Position numbers and translations under genes: made by a program
The notes under the pieces: model-generated
Told to the model about the DNA's origin: nothing
What the model saw: only the letters and a program-made list of their open reading frames with translations
The model's database searches: none
In this document: positions 5,734-12,876 of the stretch, piece after piece
Layout of the letters: every line of letters starts with the position of its first letter
How positions within the stretch are numbered: position 1 is the stretch's first letter
Source: RGIG4608 sp045651165
GTDB lineage: Bacteria > Bacillota > Clostridia > Oscillospirales > CAG-272
NCBI GenBank assembly: GCA_045651165.1
Contig: JAZRRX010000021.1
Coordinates: 1 to 14,594, forward strand
Reading direction: 5' to 3'
Length of the DNA stretch: 14,594 nt

Positions 5734-7743
5734 ATGGCTCAAAAAAAGCATAATACAAAAAAATATCTGGCTTTGTCCTTGGGATTTGCACTTGTGTGCA
5801 TGATTTTTGTGGCACGTCTTGTGAATCTTCAATTCAATAAAGAAAAGACGGATAATCTTCGTTCAGACAGTGAATACGCGACAGAAACTGAAGTGATTCA
5901 GGCGTTGCGTGGCAATATTTGCGATAGAAATGGCAAGGTTTTGGTTACAACTTCTTATGCATACGATATAATTTTTGATTATAACGATATGCCCGATGAT
6001 TTTGTGGAATTTAATCGCACGATTCTTAAAGTTCTTGATGCGATGAACGATACACAAAATAACGAGCATAGAACGAGCGACCTATTCCCTTTCGTTGGTG
6101 AATATCCAAATTTTGAATATTCGACAGAGGCTGTGACCGAGGGCACGGCAACCAATAAGGCGCTTAACAAAATGCTTGACGAACTTAAAATGAAGGGCGC
6201 AAGCGCGCAAGAATTGACAGAATATTTTGTTGACCGTTGGAAATTTGATAAGCTCGATTCAAACGGCAACCCCGTATATTCTGAAAATGAAATTAGCAAG
6301 CTCATTCGTGTAAGATACGATATGCTTCGCACACAATTTTCATCCGTTGCCCCCTACTGTATAGCAAGCGGAGTTGACATTTCGCTTGTTACATATATCA
6401 AAGAACTTTCAATAGTTGGTGTTTCTGACAGAATAAGCTCACAAAGAACATATATCTATCCCGGATATGCTTCACACATTCTTGGCAGAGTGGGTGGCAT
6501 AAACGCTGATAACTGGGCGTATTATAAAGAACTTGGCTATTCAATGGACGAGCTTGTCGGTGTTGACGGCTGCGAAAAAGAATTTGAAGAATATCTTCGT
6601 GGCAAAAACGGACTTAAAACCATAACCCGAAACGGTGATGGTGAAATCGTCAAAGAAGAAATCACAATAGAGCCCATCGCGGGCAAGGATATTTGGTTAA
6701 CTATTGATATTGACGTACAAATTGCCGCAGAGGACGCTCTTAAAGAGTATATGTTGGAAAACAAGAAGAACAAGGGCGCAAGTGTAGCCGTTGACCCAAA
6801 TACAGGTGAAATTTTGGCTATCGCGTCATATCCGACCTATAATCTTCAAACCTTTTCAAAGGATTATAGCTCCATCGTTTCAAATAAATATAGTCCACAG
6901 CTCAATAGAGCTTTGAGTGCAACATATACTCCGGGTTCTACTTTTAAAATAGCAACTGCCTTGGCAGCGCTTGAAAGTGGAGTTCTAAACTCAAATACTA
7001 CAGTTTATTGTAATAATGGTTATCACAAGCACGGAATAAACATAAATTGTGAAAACCACAATACATATCACACAAGCCATCTTAACGTGGTTGACGCTAT
7101 AACATTTTCGTGTAATGCCTACTTTATCGAGGCGGGATATGATATGCTTGATATTGAGGTTATGAAACAATATTGCGAAGCGTTGGGACTTGGTCAAAGC
7201 ACGGGAATTGAACTTTCTGAAAAATTAGGACAAATCGCGTGTCCCGATAACTCGTCAAATTGGACTCCTTACGAAGAAGCATCTTCGTATATTGGACAAT
7301 CTATTCACGAATATACTCCCCTTCAGGTGACGTCATATATCGCAACTGTTGCCAATGGTGGAACACGTTATGCCACAAATCTTTTGCATTCTGTTCGCAC
7401 CTTTTCAGGTGACATTGTGTATCAAAGTCAAAAAACCGTTTTGAGTACGGTTGAAATTTCCCAATCCACACTCGCTACTATCAAATTGGGTATGAAGAAC
7501 ATGGTGGAAAATTCCACGTCTGCTAGCTGGAATATGTATACAAAATATGAAATTAATGAAATCGTTTGTGGTAAGTCGGGTACGGCGCAAATTGGTGGAG
7601 ACAAGCAAAACTGTTGGTTTACTGCCTTTGCACCAATGAACAATCCTCAAATTGTGGTAACCTCCCTTGTTGAAGAGGGAGATACGGGCGCATCTGTTTC
7701 TGCAATCGATGCCGCAGTTATTGCCGCTTATTTGAATAGATAG
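5734..7743 (+). CDS. Class B penicillin-binding protein, PBP2/MrdA type transpeptidase
   Basis: The 669-residue protein has a short cytoplasmic basic tail and a single N-terminal membrane anchor (about 11-30). A pedestal/dimerisation region (about 50-310) follows, including LRGNICDRNGKVL, then the penicillin-binding transpeptidase domain (about 340-669). The active-site motifs are S402-TFK405, S459-C-N461 and K614-SGT, so the enzyme should be a functional DD-transpeptidase cross-linking peptidoglycan outside the membrane. Sitting downstream of mreD, it is best read as the elongation PBP2 (mrdA/pbpA type) rather than the division PBP, although class alone does not separate the two. A cluster of Cys and His (C426, H431, H433, C439, H442, H446) between the SxxK and SxN motifs may bind a metal, as reported for E. 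coli PBP2. The start follows a consensus AAAGGAGG nine to ten bases upstream. It is the last gene of the operon. Confidence 0.9.
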   Translation: MAQKKHNTKKYLALSLGFALVCMIFVARLVNLQFNKEKTDNLRSDSEYATETEVIQALRGNICDRNGKVLVTTSYAYDIIFDYNDMPDDFVEFNRTILKVLDAMNDTQNNEHRTSDLFPFVGEYPNFEYSTEAVTEGTATNKALNKMLDELKMKGASAQELTEYFVDRWKFDKLDSNGNPVYSENEISKLIRVRYDMLRTQFSSVAPYCIASGVDISLVTYIKELSIVGVSDRISSQRTYIYPGYASHILGRVGGINADNWAYYKELGYSMDELVGVDGCEKEFEEYLRGKNGLKTITRNGDGEIVKEEITIEPIAGKDIWLTIDIDVQIAAEDALKEYMLENKKNKGASVAVDPNTGEILAIASYPTYNLQTFSKDYSSIVSNKYSPQLNRALSATYTPGSTFKIATALAALESGVLNSNTTVYCNNGYHKHGININCENHNTYHTSHLNVVDAITFSCNAYFIEAGYDMLDIEVMKQYCEALGLGQSTGIELSEKLGQIACPDNSSNWTPYEEASSYIGQSIHEYTPLQVTSYIATVANGGTRYATNLLHSVRTFSGDIVYQSQKTVLSTVEISQSTLATIKLGMKNMVENSTSASWNMYTKYEINEIVCGKSGTAQIGGDKQNCWFTAFAPMNNPQIVVTSLVEEGDTGASVSAIDAAVIAAYLNR

Positions 7744-7768
7744 TTTCAAATAATAGTTCATATAACGG

Positions 7769-8014
7769 TAAATTGGGATTTGTCGGGGAGTTCTCACGAA
7801 TTATTTTAACAAAATGTAACATAGTAGGGACCGACGTCCTCGACGGTCCATTTCAAAGATAAAGTAACTTTTTTATAAAAATATTTGATTTTGTTTTTGC
7901 GAAGCCGTGAAAAATGTGTTTATCGTTCGTTGTGGACCGCCGAGGACGTCGGTCCCTACAAAAGTTAGTTTTATTAAAATGAAATATCAACATCCCCGAC
8001 AAATCAAAATTTGA
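7769..8014 (+). repeat. Complete dispersed palindromic element copy R3 (246 bp)
   Basis: This fills most of the 355-base gap before mnmG. Its left end is TAAATTGGGATTTGTCGGGGAG (7769-7790) and its right end reads CCCCGACAAATCAAAATTTGA up to 8014; the ends are imperfect inverted repeats of each other. Nested inside are 27-bp inverted arms at 7824-7850 and 7933-7959, matching at 26 of 27 positions. The core 7851-7909 contains GCGAAGCCGTG (7899-7909). It encodes nothing, so it looks like a MITE- or REP-like non-autonomous element. As RNA the arms would form a long hairpin. I see no clear target-site duplication. Confidence 0.85.
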
Positions 8015-8044
8015 ACGACAAAATAAATAATAAATAGTTTTTTG

Positions 8045-8070
8045 GTTCTTTTAAAAAAAGAACAATCCTT
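8045..8070 (+). terminator. Weak A/T-rich hairpin before mnmG, possible operon terminator
   Basis: GTTCTTTT (8045-8052) pairs with AAAAGAAC (8056-8063), and CCTTTT follows a few bases later. It is the only hairpin besides the R3 arms between the PBP2 stop and mnmG, but its stem is weak and its T-run poor. It could equally be a leader structure of mnmG. Confidence 0.25.
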
Positions 8071-8098
8071 TTAACTAATTACTTTCACAGGAGAAATT

Positions 8099-9979
8099 AT
8101 GACCTCTCTTAAAACACAAATTGCCGTAATCGGCGCAGGGCACGCGGGAATTGAAGCCGCTATTGCTTCAGCACGTTTAGGTCTTGACACCGTGCTTTTC
8201 ACCATGTGCTTGGATTCCATAGGAAATATGCCTTGCAACCCCTCAATCGGTGGCACGGCAAAGGGACATCTCGTCTTTGAAATTGATGCCTTGGGTGGCG
8301 TTATGGGTGAGATGGCAGATAAAGTAACTTTGCAGAGCCGTACGCTCAATCTTGGAAAGGGCGCTGCGGTCCATTCAAAAAGAATACAAGCCGATAGAAA
8401 GAAATATCAGGAGCTTATGAAAGAGCTTATTGAAAAGACGGAGAATCTCCGTCTTGTTCAAGCGGAAATTTGCGATATCGAAACCATCATTGTTGATGGC
8501 AAAAAGCAAATTTGCGCCGTTATCACCGCGCTTGGCGAAAGATGGGAGTGCGACAGAGCAATCATTTGCTCGGGTACATATCTTGATAGCCGAGTTTTCG
8601 TTGGCGATCGCAATTTCTCATCGGGTCCTGATGGACTTTTGCCCGCAAGTGGCGGACTTTCGTCGTCCCTTGAGCGCGAGGGAATTCGTCTTATGCGCTT
8701 TAAAACAGGAACGCCTGCTAGAGTTAAGCGCTCAAGCATTGATTTTTCAAATCTCGAAATTCAAGATGGTGAGGATATAATCACCCCCTACTCTGCCTTG
8801 ACAGACGAGCATTATTTTGACAATATTGAGCAAGTTCCTTGCCATATAGTTTATACAAGTGAGAAAACTCACAATTTAATAAAAGAAAATATCCATCGTT
8901 CTGCGATGTATTCAGGACAAATTCACGGCACAGGCCCGCGCTATTGCCCATCAATCGAGGACAAAATTGTGCGCTTTGCCGACAAGGATAGACATCAACT
9001 TTTCGTTGAGCCAATGGGTGAAAATACTGAAGAAATGTATATTCAGGGTTTTTCAACCTCACTCCCTGCAGATGTTCAACATTTAATGCTCCACTCTCTT
9101 GAAGGGTTTGAAAATGCCGAGATTATGCGCTATGCCTATGCGATAGAATACGATTGCTCCGATCCCACACAGCTCTATGCAACTCTTGAATATAAGGAGA
9201 TAAGTGGACTTTACGGAGCAGGTCAGTTTAATGGTACTTCCGGTTATGAAGAAGCCGCTGCACAAGGACTTGTTGCCGGACTTAACGCTTCCCTTTCACT
9301 TCTTGGCAAAGAGCAAGTTGTTCTCAAGCGAAGTGATGGCTATATCGGAACACTTATTGACGACCTTGTTACCAAAGGTACGAATGAGCCATATAGAATG
9401 ATGACATCTCGTTCTGAATACCGTCTGCTTCTGCGTCAAGATAACGCTGACCGACGTTTAACAGAAATCGGTTATCGCGCAGGACTTATAAGTGAAGAAA
9501 GATATCAAAAATTTTTAGATAAAAAAGCGCAGACGGACACGGAAATTGCAAGACTTGAGAGCACCTATATCTCTCCCCTTGTAGCAAATCCGTTCCTTGA
9601 AGCGCGTGGACTCACAACAGTTGCAACGGGCATCTCACTTGCTGAGCTTTTGCGCCGTCCTGCACTTGATTATGACGCGCTTGCAGAAATTGACGCAAAT
9701 CGTCCTACACTTCCTCGCGGAGTGAGAATGACTGCCGAAATTTCTATTAAATATGAGGGATATATCAAGCGCCAAATTGCCGAGGTTAATCGCAAAGCTC
9801 GTCTTGAAGAAAAGAAAATCCCAGAAAACATAGATTATCAATCAGTAAAAGGACTTCGTATTGAGGCAGTACAAAAGCTCTCAAAAGTGCGCCCGCTTAC
9901 CATCGGTCAAGCATCGCGTATAAGTGGTGTTTCCCCTGCCGATATCTCCGTCTTGATGATTTATCTTGGAATTGTTTAA
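8099..9979 (+). CDS. mnmG: tRNA uridine-5-carboxymethylaminomethyl(34) synthesis protein MnmG (GidA)
   Basis: The 626-residue length matches the family. The N-terminal FAD-binding Rossmann motif is VIGAGHAGIEAA (about 10-21), followed by the characteristic CNPSIGGTAKGHLVFEIDALGG stretch, FKTGTPARV, the conserved SRSEYRLLLRQDNAD segment and the C-terminal helical domain that contacts MnmE. With MnmE it forms a heterotetramer that adds the cmnm5 (or nm5) group to wobble U34 of tRNAs reading two-fold-degenerate codons, using methylene-THF, FAD, NADH and a glycine or ammonium donor. Start: AGGAG seven bases before the ATG. No promoter is obvious between R3 and the gene. Partner mnmE lies 2.9 kb downstream rather than next to it. 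The frame is intact. Confidence 0.97.
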   Translation: MTSLKTQIAVIGAGHAGIEAAIASARLGLDTVLFTMCLDSIGNMPCNPSIGGTAKGHLVFEIDALGGVMGEMADKVTLQSRTLNLGKGAAVHSKRIQADRKKYQELMKELIEKTENLRLVQAEICDIETIIVDGKKQICAVITALGERWECDRAIICSGTYLDSRVFVGDRNFSSGPDGLLPASGGLSSSLEREGIRLMRFKTGTPARVKRSSIDFSNLEIQDGEDIITPYSALTDEHYFDNIEQVPCHIVYTSEKTHNLIKENIHRSAMYSGQIHGTGPRYCPSIEDKIVRFADKDRHQLFVEPMGENTEEMYIQGFSTSLPADVQHLMLHSLEGFENAEIMRYAYAIEYDCSDPTQLYATLEYKEISGLYGAGQFNGTSGYEEAAAQGLVAGLNASLSLLGKEQVVLKRSDGYIGTLIDDLVTKGTNEPYRMMTSRSEYRLLLRQDNADRRLTEIGYRAGLISEERYQKFLDKKAQTDTEIARLESTYISPLVANPFLEARGLTTVATGISLAELLRRPALDYDALAEIDANRPTLPRGVRMTAEISIKYEGYIKRQIAEVNRKARLEEKKIPENIDYQSVKGLRIEAVQKLSKVRPLTIGQASRISGVSPADISVLMIYLGIV

Positions 9980-9987
9980 TTGACCAT

Positions 9988-10238
9988 TAAATTGGGATTT
10001 ATCGGGGAGTTAGTAAGTTTTAGATTTATTTGATTTTTAGTTGTAGGGACAGGCGTCCTCGACTGTCCGCAATAATGGACAACCCGATATTATCACGGCT
10101 TCGCACAAGTAAAAACTAATGTTTTTACATAATAGTTACTTAATTTTTGTAACGGACAGTCGAGGACGCCTGTCCCTACAACAACGTGCAATTTGTAGCC
10201 ACATCATTATATCAATATCCCGATAAATCAAAATTTGA
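9988..10238 (+). repeat. Complete dispersed palindromic element copy R4 (251 bp)
   Basis: It begins nine bases after the mnmG stop and fills almost the whole gap to tcdA. The left end is TAAATTGGGATTTATCGGGGAG (9988-10009); the right end reads CCCGATAAATCAAAATTTGA up to 10238. The internal arms 10041-10069 and 10153-10181 are perfect 29-bp inverted repeats. The core contains CACGGCTTCGC (10094-10104), the reverse complement of the same motif in R3. Its outer 65 bases at the left match R1 at 63 of 65 positions, so R1 and R4 belong to one subfamily. Confidence 0.88.
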
Positions 10239-10270
10239 ATTACATTTTACCTATAAAGGAAGAAGATAAA

Positions 10271-10987
10271 ATGGAAAAATTTTTAAGAACTGAAATGCTC
10301 CTCGGCGGTGATGCCGTTAAAAAACTGAATAATTCACGCGTTGCCGTTTTCGGCATTGGCGGAGTTGGTGGATATGCTCTTGAGGCGCTTGTGCGCGCAG
10401 GAGTTGGTGAGATTGACATTATCGACTCTGACTGTGTTGCTGTATCAAATATCAATCGTCAAATTATTGCCACAACCGAAACTGTGGGTCAACTCAAGGT
10501 TGACGTTGCCGAAAAGCGCGCCAAAGAGATAAATCCCGAGGTTAAAATCAATAAATATCCGCTTTTCTATCTTCCCGAAACGGCGAATTTATTTGATTTT
10601 AAAAATTATGACTATGTTATAGACGCCATTGATACAGTTTCGGGTAAAATGGAGCTTGTTAAACGCGCAAACGAAGTTGGCACACCCATAATTTGCTCAA
10701 TGGGAACAGGCAACAAACTCGACCCCTCGGCTTTTGAGGTTGCCGATATACACAAGACAAGTGTTTGTCCACTTGCAAAGGTAATGCGCGGATTGTGTAA
10801 AAAAGCAGGAATAAAACATCTTAAGGTGGTTTATTCCAAGGAAATGCCAATCACCCCATACGATATTGAGGGCGCAGAGAAAAAAGGCACGTCAGGTCGC
10901 ACATCTCCCGCATCTTGCTCATTTGTACCCCCCGTTGCAGGATTCATCCTTGCGGGCGAGGTAATTAAGGATTTGGTTAAAAACTAG
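10271..10987 (+). CDS. tcdA: tRNA threonylcarbamoyladenosine dehydratase (TcdA/CsdL), ThiF/E1-like
   Basis: The 238-residue protein carries the adenylating E1-like fold: GIGGVGGYALEAL (28-40), the acidic-strand pattern IDIIDSDCVAVSNINRQ (48-64) that binds Mg-ATP, and DAIDTVSGK (118-126). RTSPASCSFVPP (210-221) is the conserved C-terminal part of TcdA. In bacteria TcdA uses ATP to dehydrate and cyclise N6-threonylcarbamoyladenosine at tRNA position 37 to ct6A. ATG 10271 is chosen because AAAGGAAG sits about ten bases upstream; an open frame extends to a TTG at 10235, but that lies inside the end of R4 and lacks a ribosome site. It probably heads an operon, since the lysozyme gene begins 20 bases after its stop. 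Other ThiF relatives (MoeB, ThiF) normally have zinc-binding CxxC pairs that are not seen here, which supports TcdA. Confidence 0.9.
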   Translation: MEKFLRTEMLLGGDAVKKLNNSRVAVFGIGGVGGYALEALVRAGVGEIDIIDSDCVAVSNINRQIIATTETVGQLKVDVAEKRAKEINPEVKINKYPLFYLPETANLFDFKNYDYVIDAIDTVSGKMELVKRANEVGTPIICSMGTGNKLDPSAFEVADIHKTSVCPLAKVMRGLCKKAGIKHLKVVYSKEMPITPYDIEGAEKKGTSGRTSPASCSFVPPVAGFILAGEVIKDLVKN

Positions 10988-11007
10988 ATATATTTTTAGG
11001 AGATAAT

Positions 11008-12837
11008 ATGAGAAAAAAACTCACGTCTATTATACTTGGTGTAACACTTCTGTTGTGTTTAGTGATTTTGGGACTGATTATCTATATTTTTGTTCCCAAA
11101 GAGTGTAAACATCATTTTTGCGATAAAACAAAATACGAACCATCGTGTGAAGCAAAGGGATATACTCTCTATGAGTGTAAATCTTGTGATTATACATTTG
11201 AAGCCGACTTTGTAGCACCATTGGAACACAATTACACAGAAGAAATTATAGCTCCCACTTGTGAAAATGAGGGATATACTCTTCACACTTGTTCTTTGTG
11301 TCAAAAGGTTATAAAAGATAGTGTTGTTTCAGCGTTGGGACATAAATATAAACAAAATGTAATTGCACCCACCTGTGAACTTCAAGGTTGCACGGTGAAC
11401 TCTTGTGAGAATTGCGATTTTGTAACAAGAACCGATTACACAATACCTCTTGGACACGACAAAGAGCAATCTATAGTTGCGCCCACTTGTGAAAGTGAGG
11501 GATATACCGTTTCCACTTGCAAGAGATGTGATTATGAATATAAAAACAATTATATCAACCCCACAGGACACAGTATAAGCAAAAAGTCAACCGTTGCACC
11601 GACTTGCACAGCACAGGGATATAGCACATACTCATGTTCAAAGTGCGACCACGAATATGTAAGTGATTATACAAGTCCCAAGGGACATAGCATTAGCAAG
11701 AGCGCAACAATTTTGCCTACATGTATCGCGCAAGGATATACAAGATATGCGTGCGCAAATTGTGAGCACCAATATATAAGTGATTATGTAAGTCCCGAAG
11801 GACACAAGGTTAGCAAAACGACGACTATTGCTCCCTCTTGTGCATCTGCTGGATATAGCAAATATGAGTGCGAAAACTGTGACCACGAATATATAAGCGA
11901 TTATGAAGCTCCCACAGGACACACAATATCTTCAAAAGTTACTTTGCCCACGTGTACATCTGAAGGATATACAACCTATAGTTGCTCGGCTTGTGATTAT
12001 CAGTATAAAGCAAATGTTGTTTCCCCCGAACAACATACATATGAAAAAACATATATCCGTCCCAATATAGAGCAGACGGGTTATACAATATATGAATGTA
12101 TCGTGTGTGGAAGCAAGCACGAAGCAGATTTTGTGTTCTATTCCGATATTTTCTCCGGCTCTGCCGGTACGGGAGAGGGCTCTCTTGCCTTCGGTGTTGA
12201 TATTTCGCACCACTCATATGACGTTGATTTTGAGGCACTTAGAAAAGCAGGCGTTGAATTTGTAATTCTTCGAGTTGGCTATAACAAAACGCTTGATACT
12301 AAATTTGAAGAATATTATCAAGCGGCTCGTTTGGCAGGACTTGATATCGGTGTTTATTTCTTTACCTTGGCAACAAACAAGGAGGAGGCAAAGGCAGATG
12401 CCGATCGCGTTGCTGAGTGGCTCGATGGCAAAACCTTTGAATATCCCATTTTCTATGATGTTGAGGACGACCCCTATTATTCGGGATATGCCCCCTCAAC
12501 CTTTAGTGAAACGCAGATAATGGAAATTGCGCATACCTTTATGACAACTATGGTTGACCACGGTTATTATCCGGGACTTTATACTAATAATAACTTCCTT
12601 TATAACGTGTTCAACAACGAGAAAACACTCCGCCTTTATGACGTTTGGTACGCTCGTTATACAACTCCTACCGATGCACTTGTTCTTGAATATAGTAAGA
12701 ACTATTCAATGTGGCAATATGACGGAGATGTTTCGGGCTTCTCAAACGGCGCAATAAGTGGTATGTGTGATGTAAACTATGCGTTTAAGGATTACCCATC
12801 AATTATTAAACAGTTTGGCTTTAATGGGTATGATTGA
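11008..12837 (+). CDS. Membrane-anchored GH25 lysozyme (N-acetylmuramidase) with Cys-rich repeat stalk
   Basis: The 609-residue protein has three parts. Residues 5-29 form an uncleaved-looking signal anchor. Residues about 35-376 comprise nine 37-39-residue repeats (see separate entry). Residues about 394-609 are a glycoside hydrolase family 25 domain. GH25 hallmarks are FGVDISHHS (395-403, D398), VILRVGYN, FYDVEDD (482-488, D484 and E486, the DxE catalytic pair), MWQYDGDVSGF and CDVNY (587-591, D588). All acidic catalytic positions are present, so it should cleave muramic acid beta-1,4 linkages on the cell surface. The ribosome site is AGGAG before ATG 11008. It lies between tcdA (20 bases upstream) and mnmE (39 bases downstream) on the same strand without an intervening terminator, so it is probably co-transcribed with tRNA modification genes. 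No choline-binding, LysM or LPXTG module is visible. Confidence 0.9.
   Translation: MRKKLTSIILGVTLLLCLVILGLIIYIFVPKECKHHFCDKTKYEPSCEAKGYTLYECKSCDYTFEADFVAPLEHNYTEEIIAPTCENEGYTLHTCSLCQKVIKDSVVSALGHKYKQNVIAPTCELQGCTVNSCENCDFVTRTDYTIPLGHDKEQSIVAPTCESEGYTVSTCKRCDYEYKNNYINPTGHSISKKSTVAPTCTAQGYSTYSCSKCDHEYVSDYTSPKGHSISKSATILPTCIAQGYTRYACANCEHQYISDYVSPEGHKVSKTTTIAPSCASAGYSKYECENCDHEYISDYEAPTGHTISSKVTLPTCTSEGYTTYSCSACDYQYKANVVSPEQHTYEKTYIRPNIEQTGYTIYECIVCGSKHEADFVFYSDIFSGSAGTGEGSLAFGVDISHHSYDVDFEALRKAGVEFVILRVGYNKTLDTKFEEYYQAARLAGLDIGVYFFTLATNKEEAKADADRVAEWLDGKTFEYPIFYDVEDDPYYSGYAPSTFSETQIMEIAHTFMTTMVDHGYYPGLYTNNNFLYNVFNNEKTLRLYDVWYARYTTPTDALVLEYSKNYSMWQYDGDVSGFSNGAISGMCDVNYAFKDYPSIIKQFGFNGYD
11107..12135 (+). 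repeat. Nine tandem Cys-rich repeats within the GH25 lysozyme
   Basis: Units of 37-39 residues (about 111-117 bases) follow the pattern H-x9/10-P-T/S-C-x-x-x-G-Y-T-x-Y-x-C-x-x-C-D-Y/H-E-Y-x-x-D-Y-x-x-P-x-G. Units begin near residues 35, 74, 112, 150, 188, 227, 266, 305 and 343. Units 1-8 keep three cysteines; unit 3 has one more, and the final unit lacks the first (PNIEQTGY). Units 5-7 are the most alike, suggesting recent duplication. Similar Cys-rich surface repeats are common in gut Firmicute cell-wall proteins. A stalk role is likely. The H-C-C-x2-C spacing could allow zinc binding or disulfides, which the sequence alone cannot decide. Confidence 0.85.
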
Positions 12838-12876
12838 TAAAATTAAATCAATAAAACTCAACAAAAGAGGTTAAAA

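Noticed and set aside
10235..10270. TTG start extending tcdA by 12 residues
   Set aside because: The extension lies in the end of repeat R4 and has no ribosome site; ATG 10271 has AAAGGAAG and starts with the MEKFLRTEMLLG sequence expected for the family.
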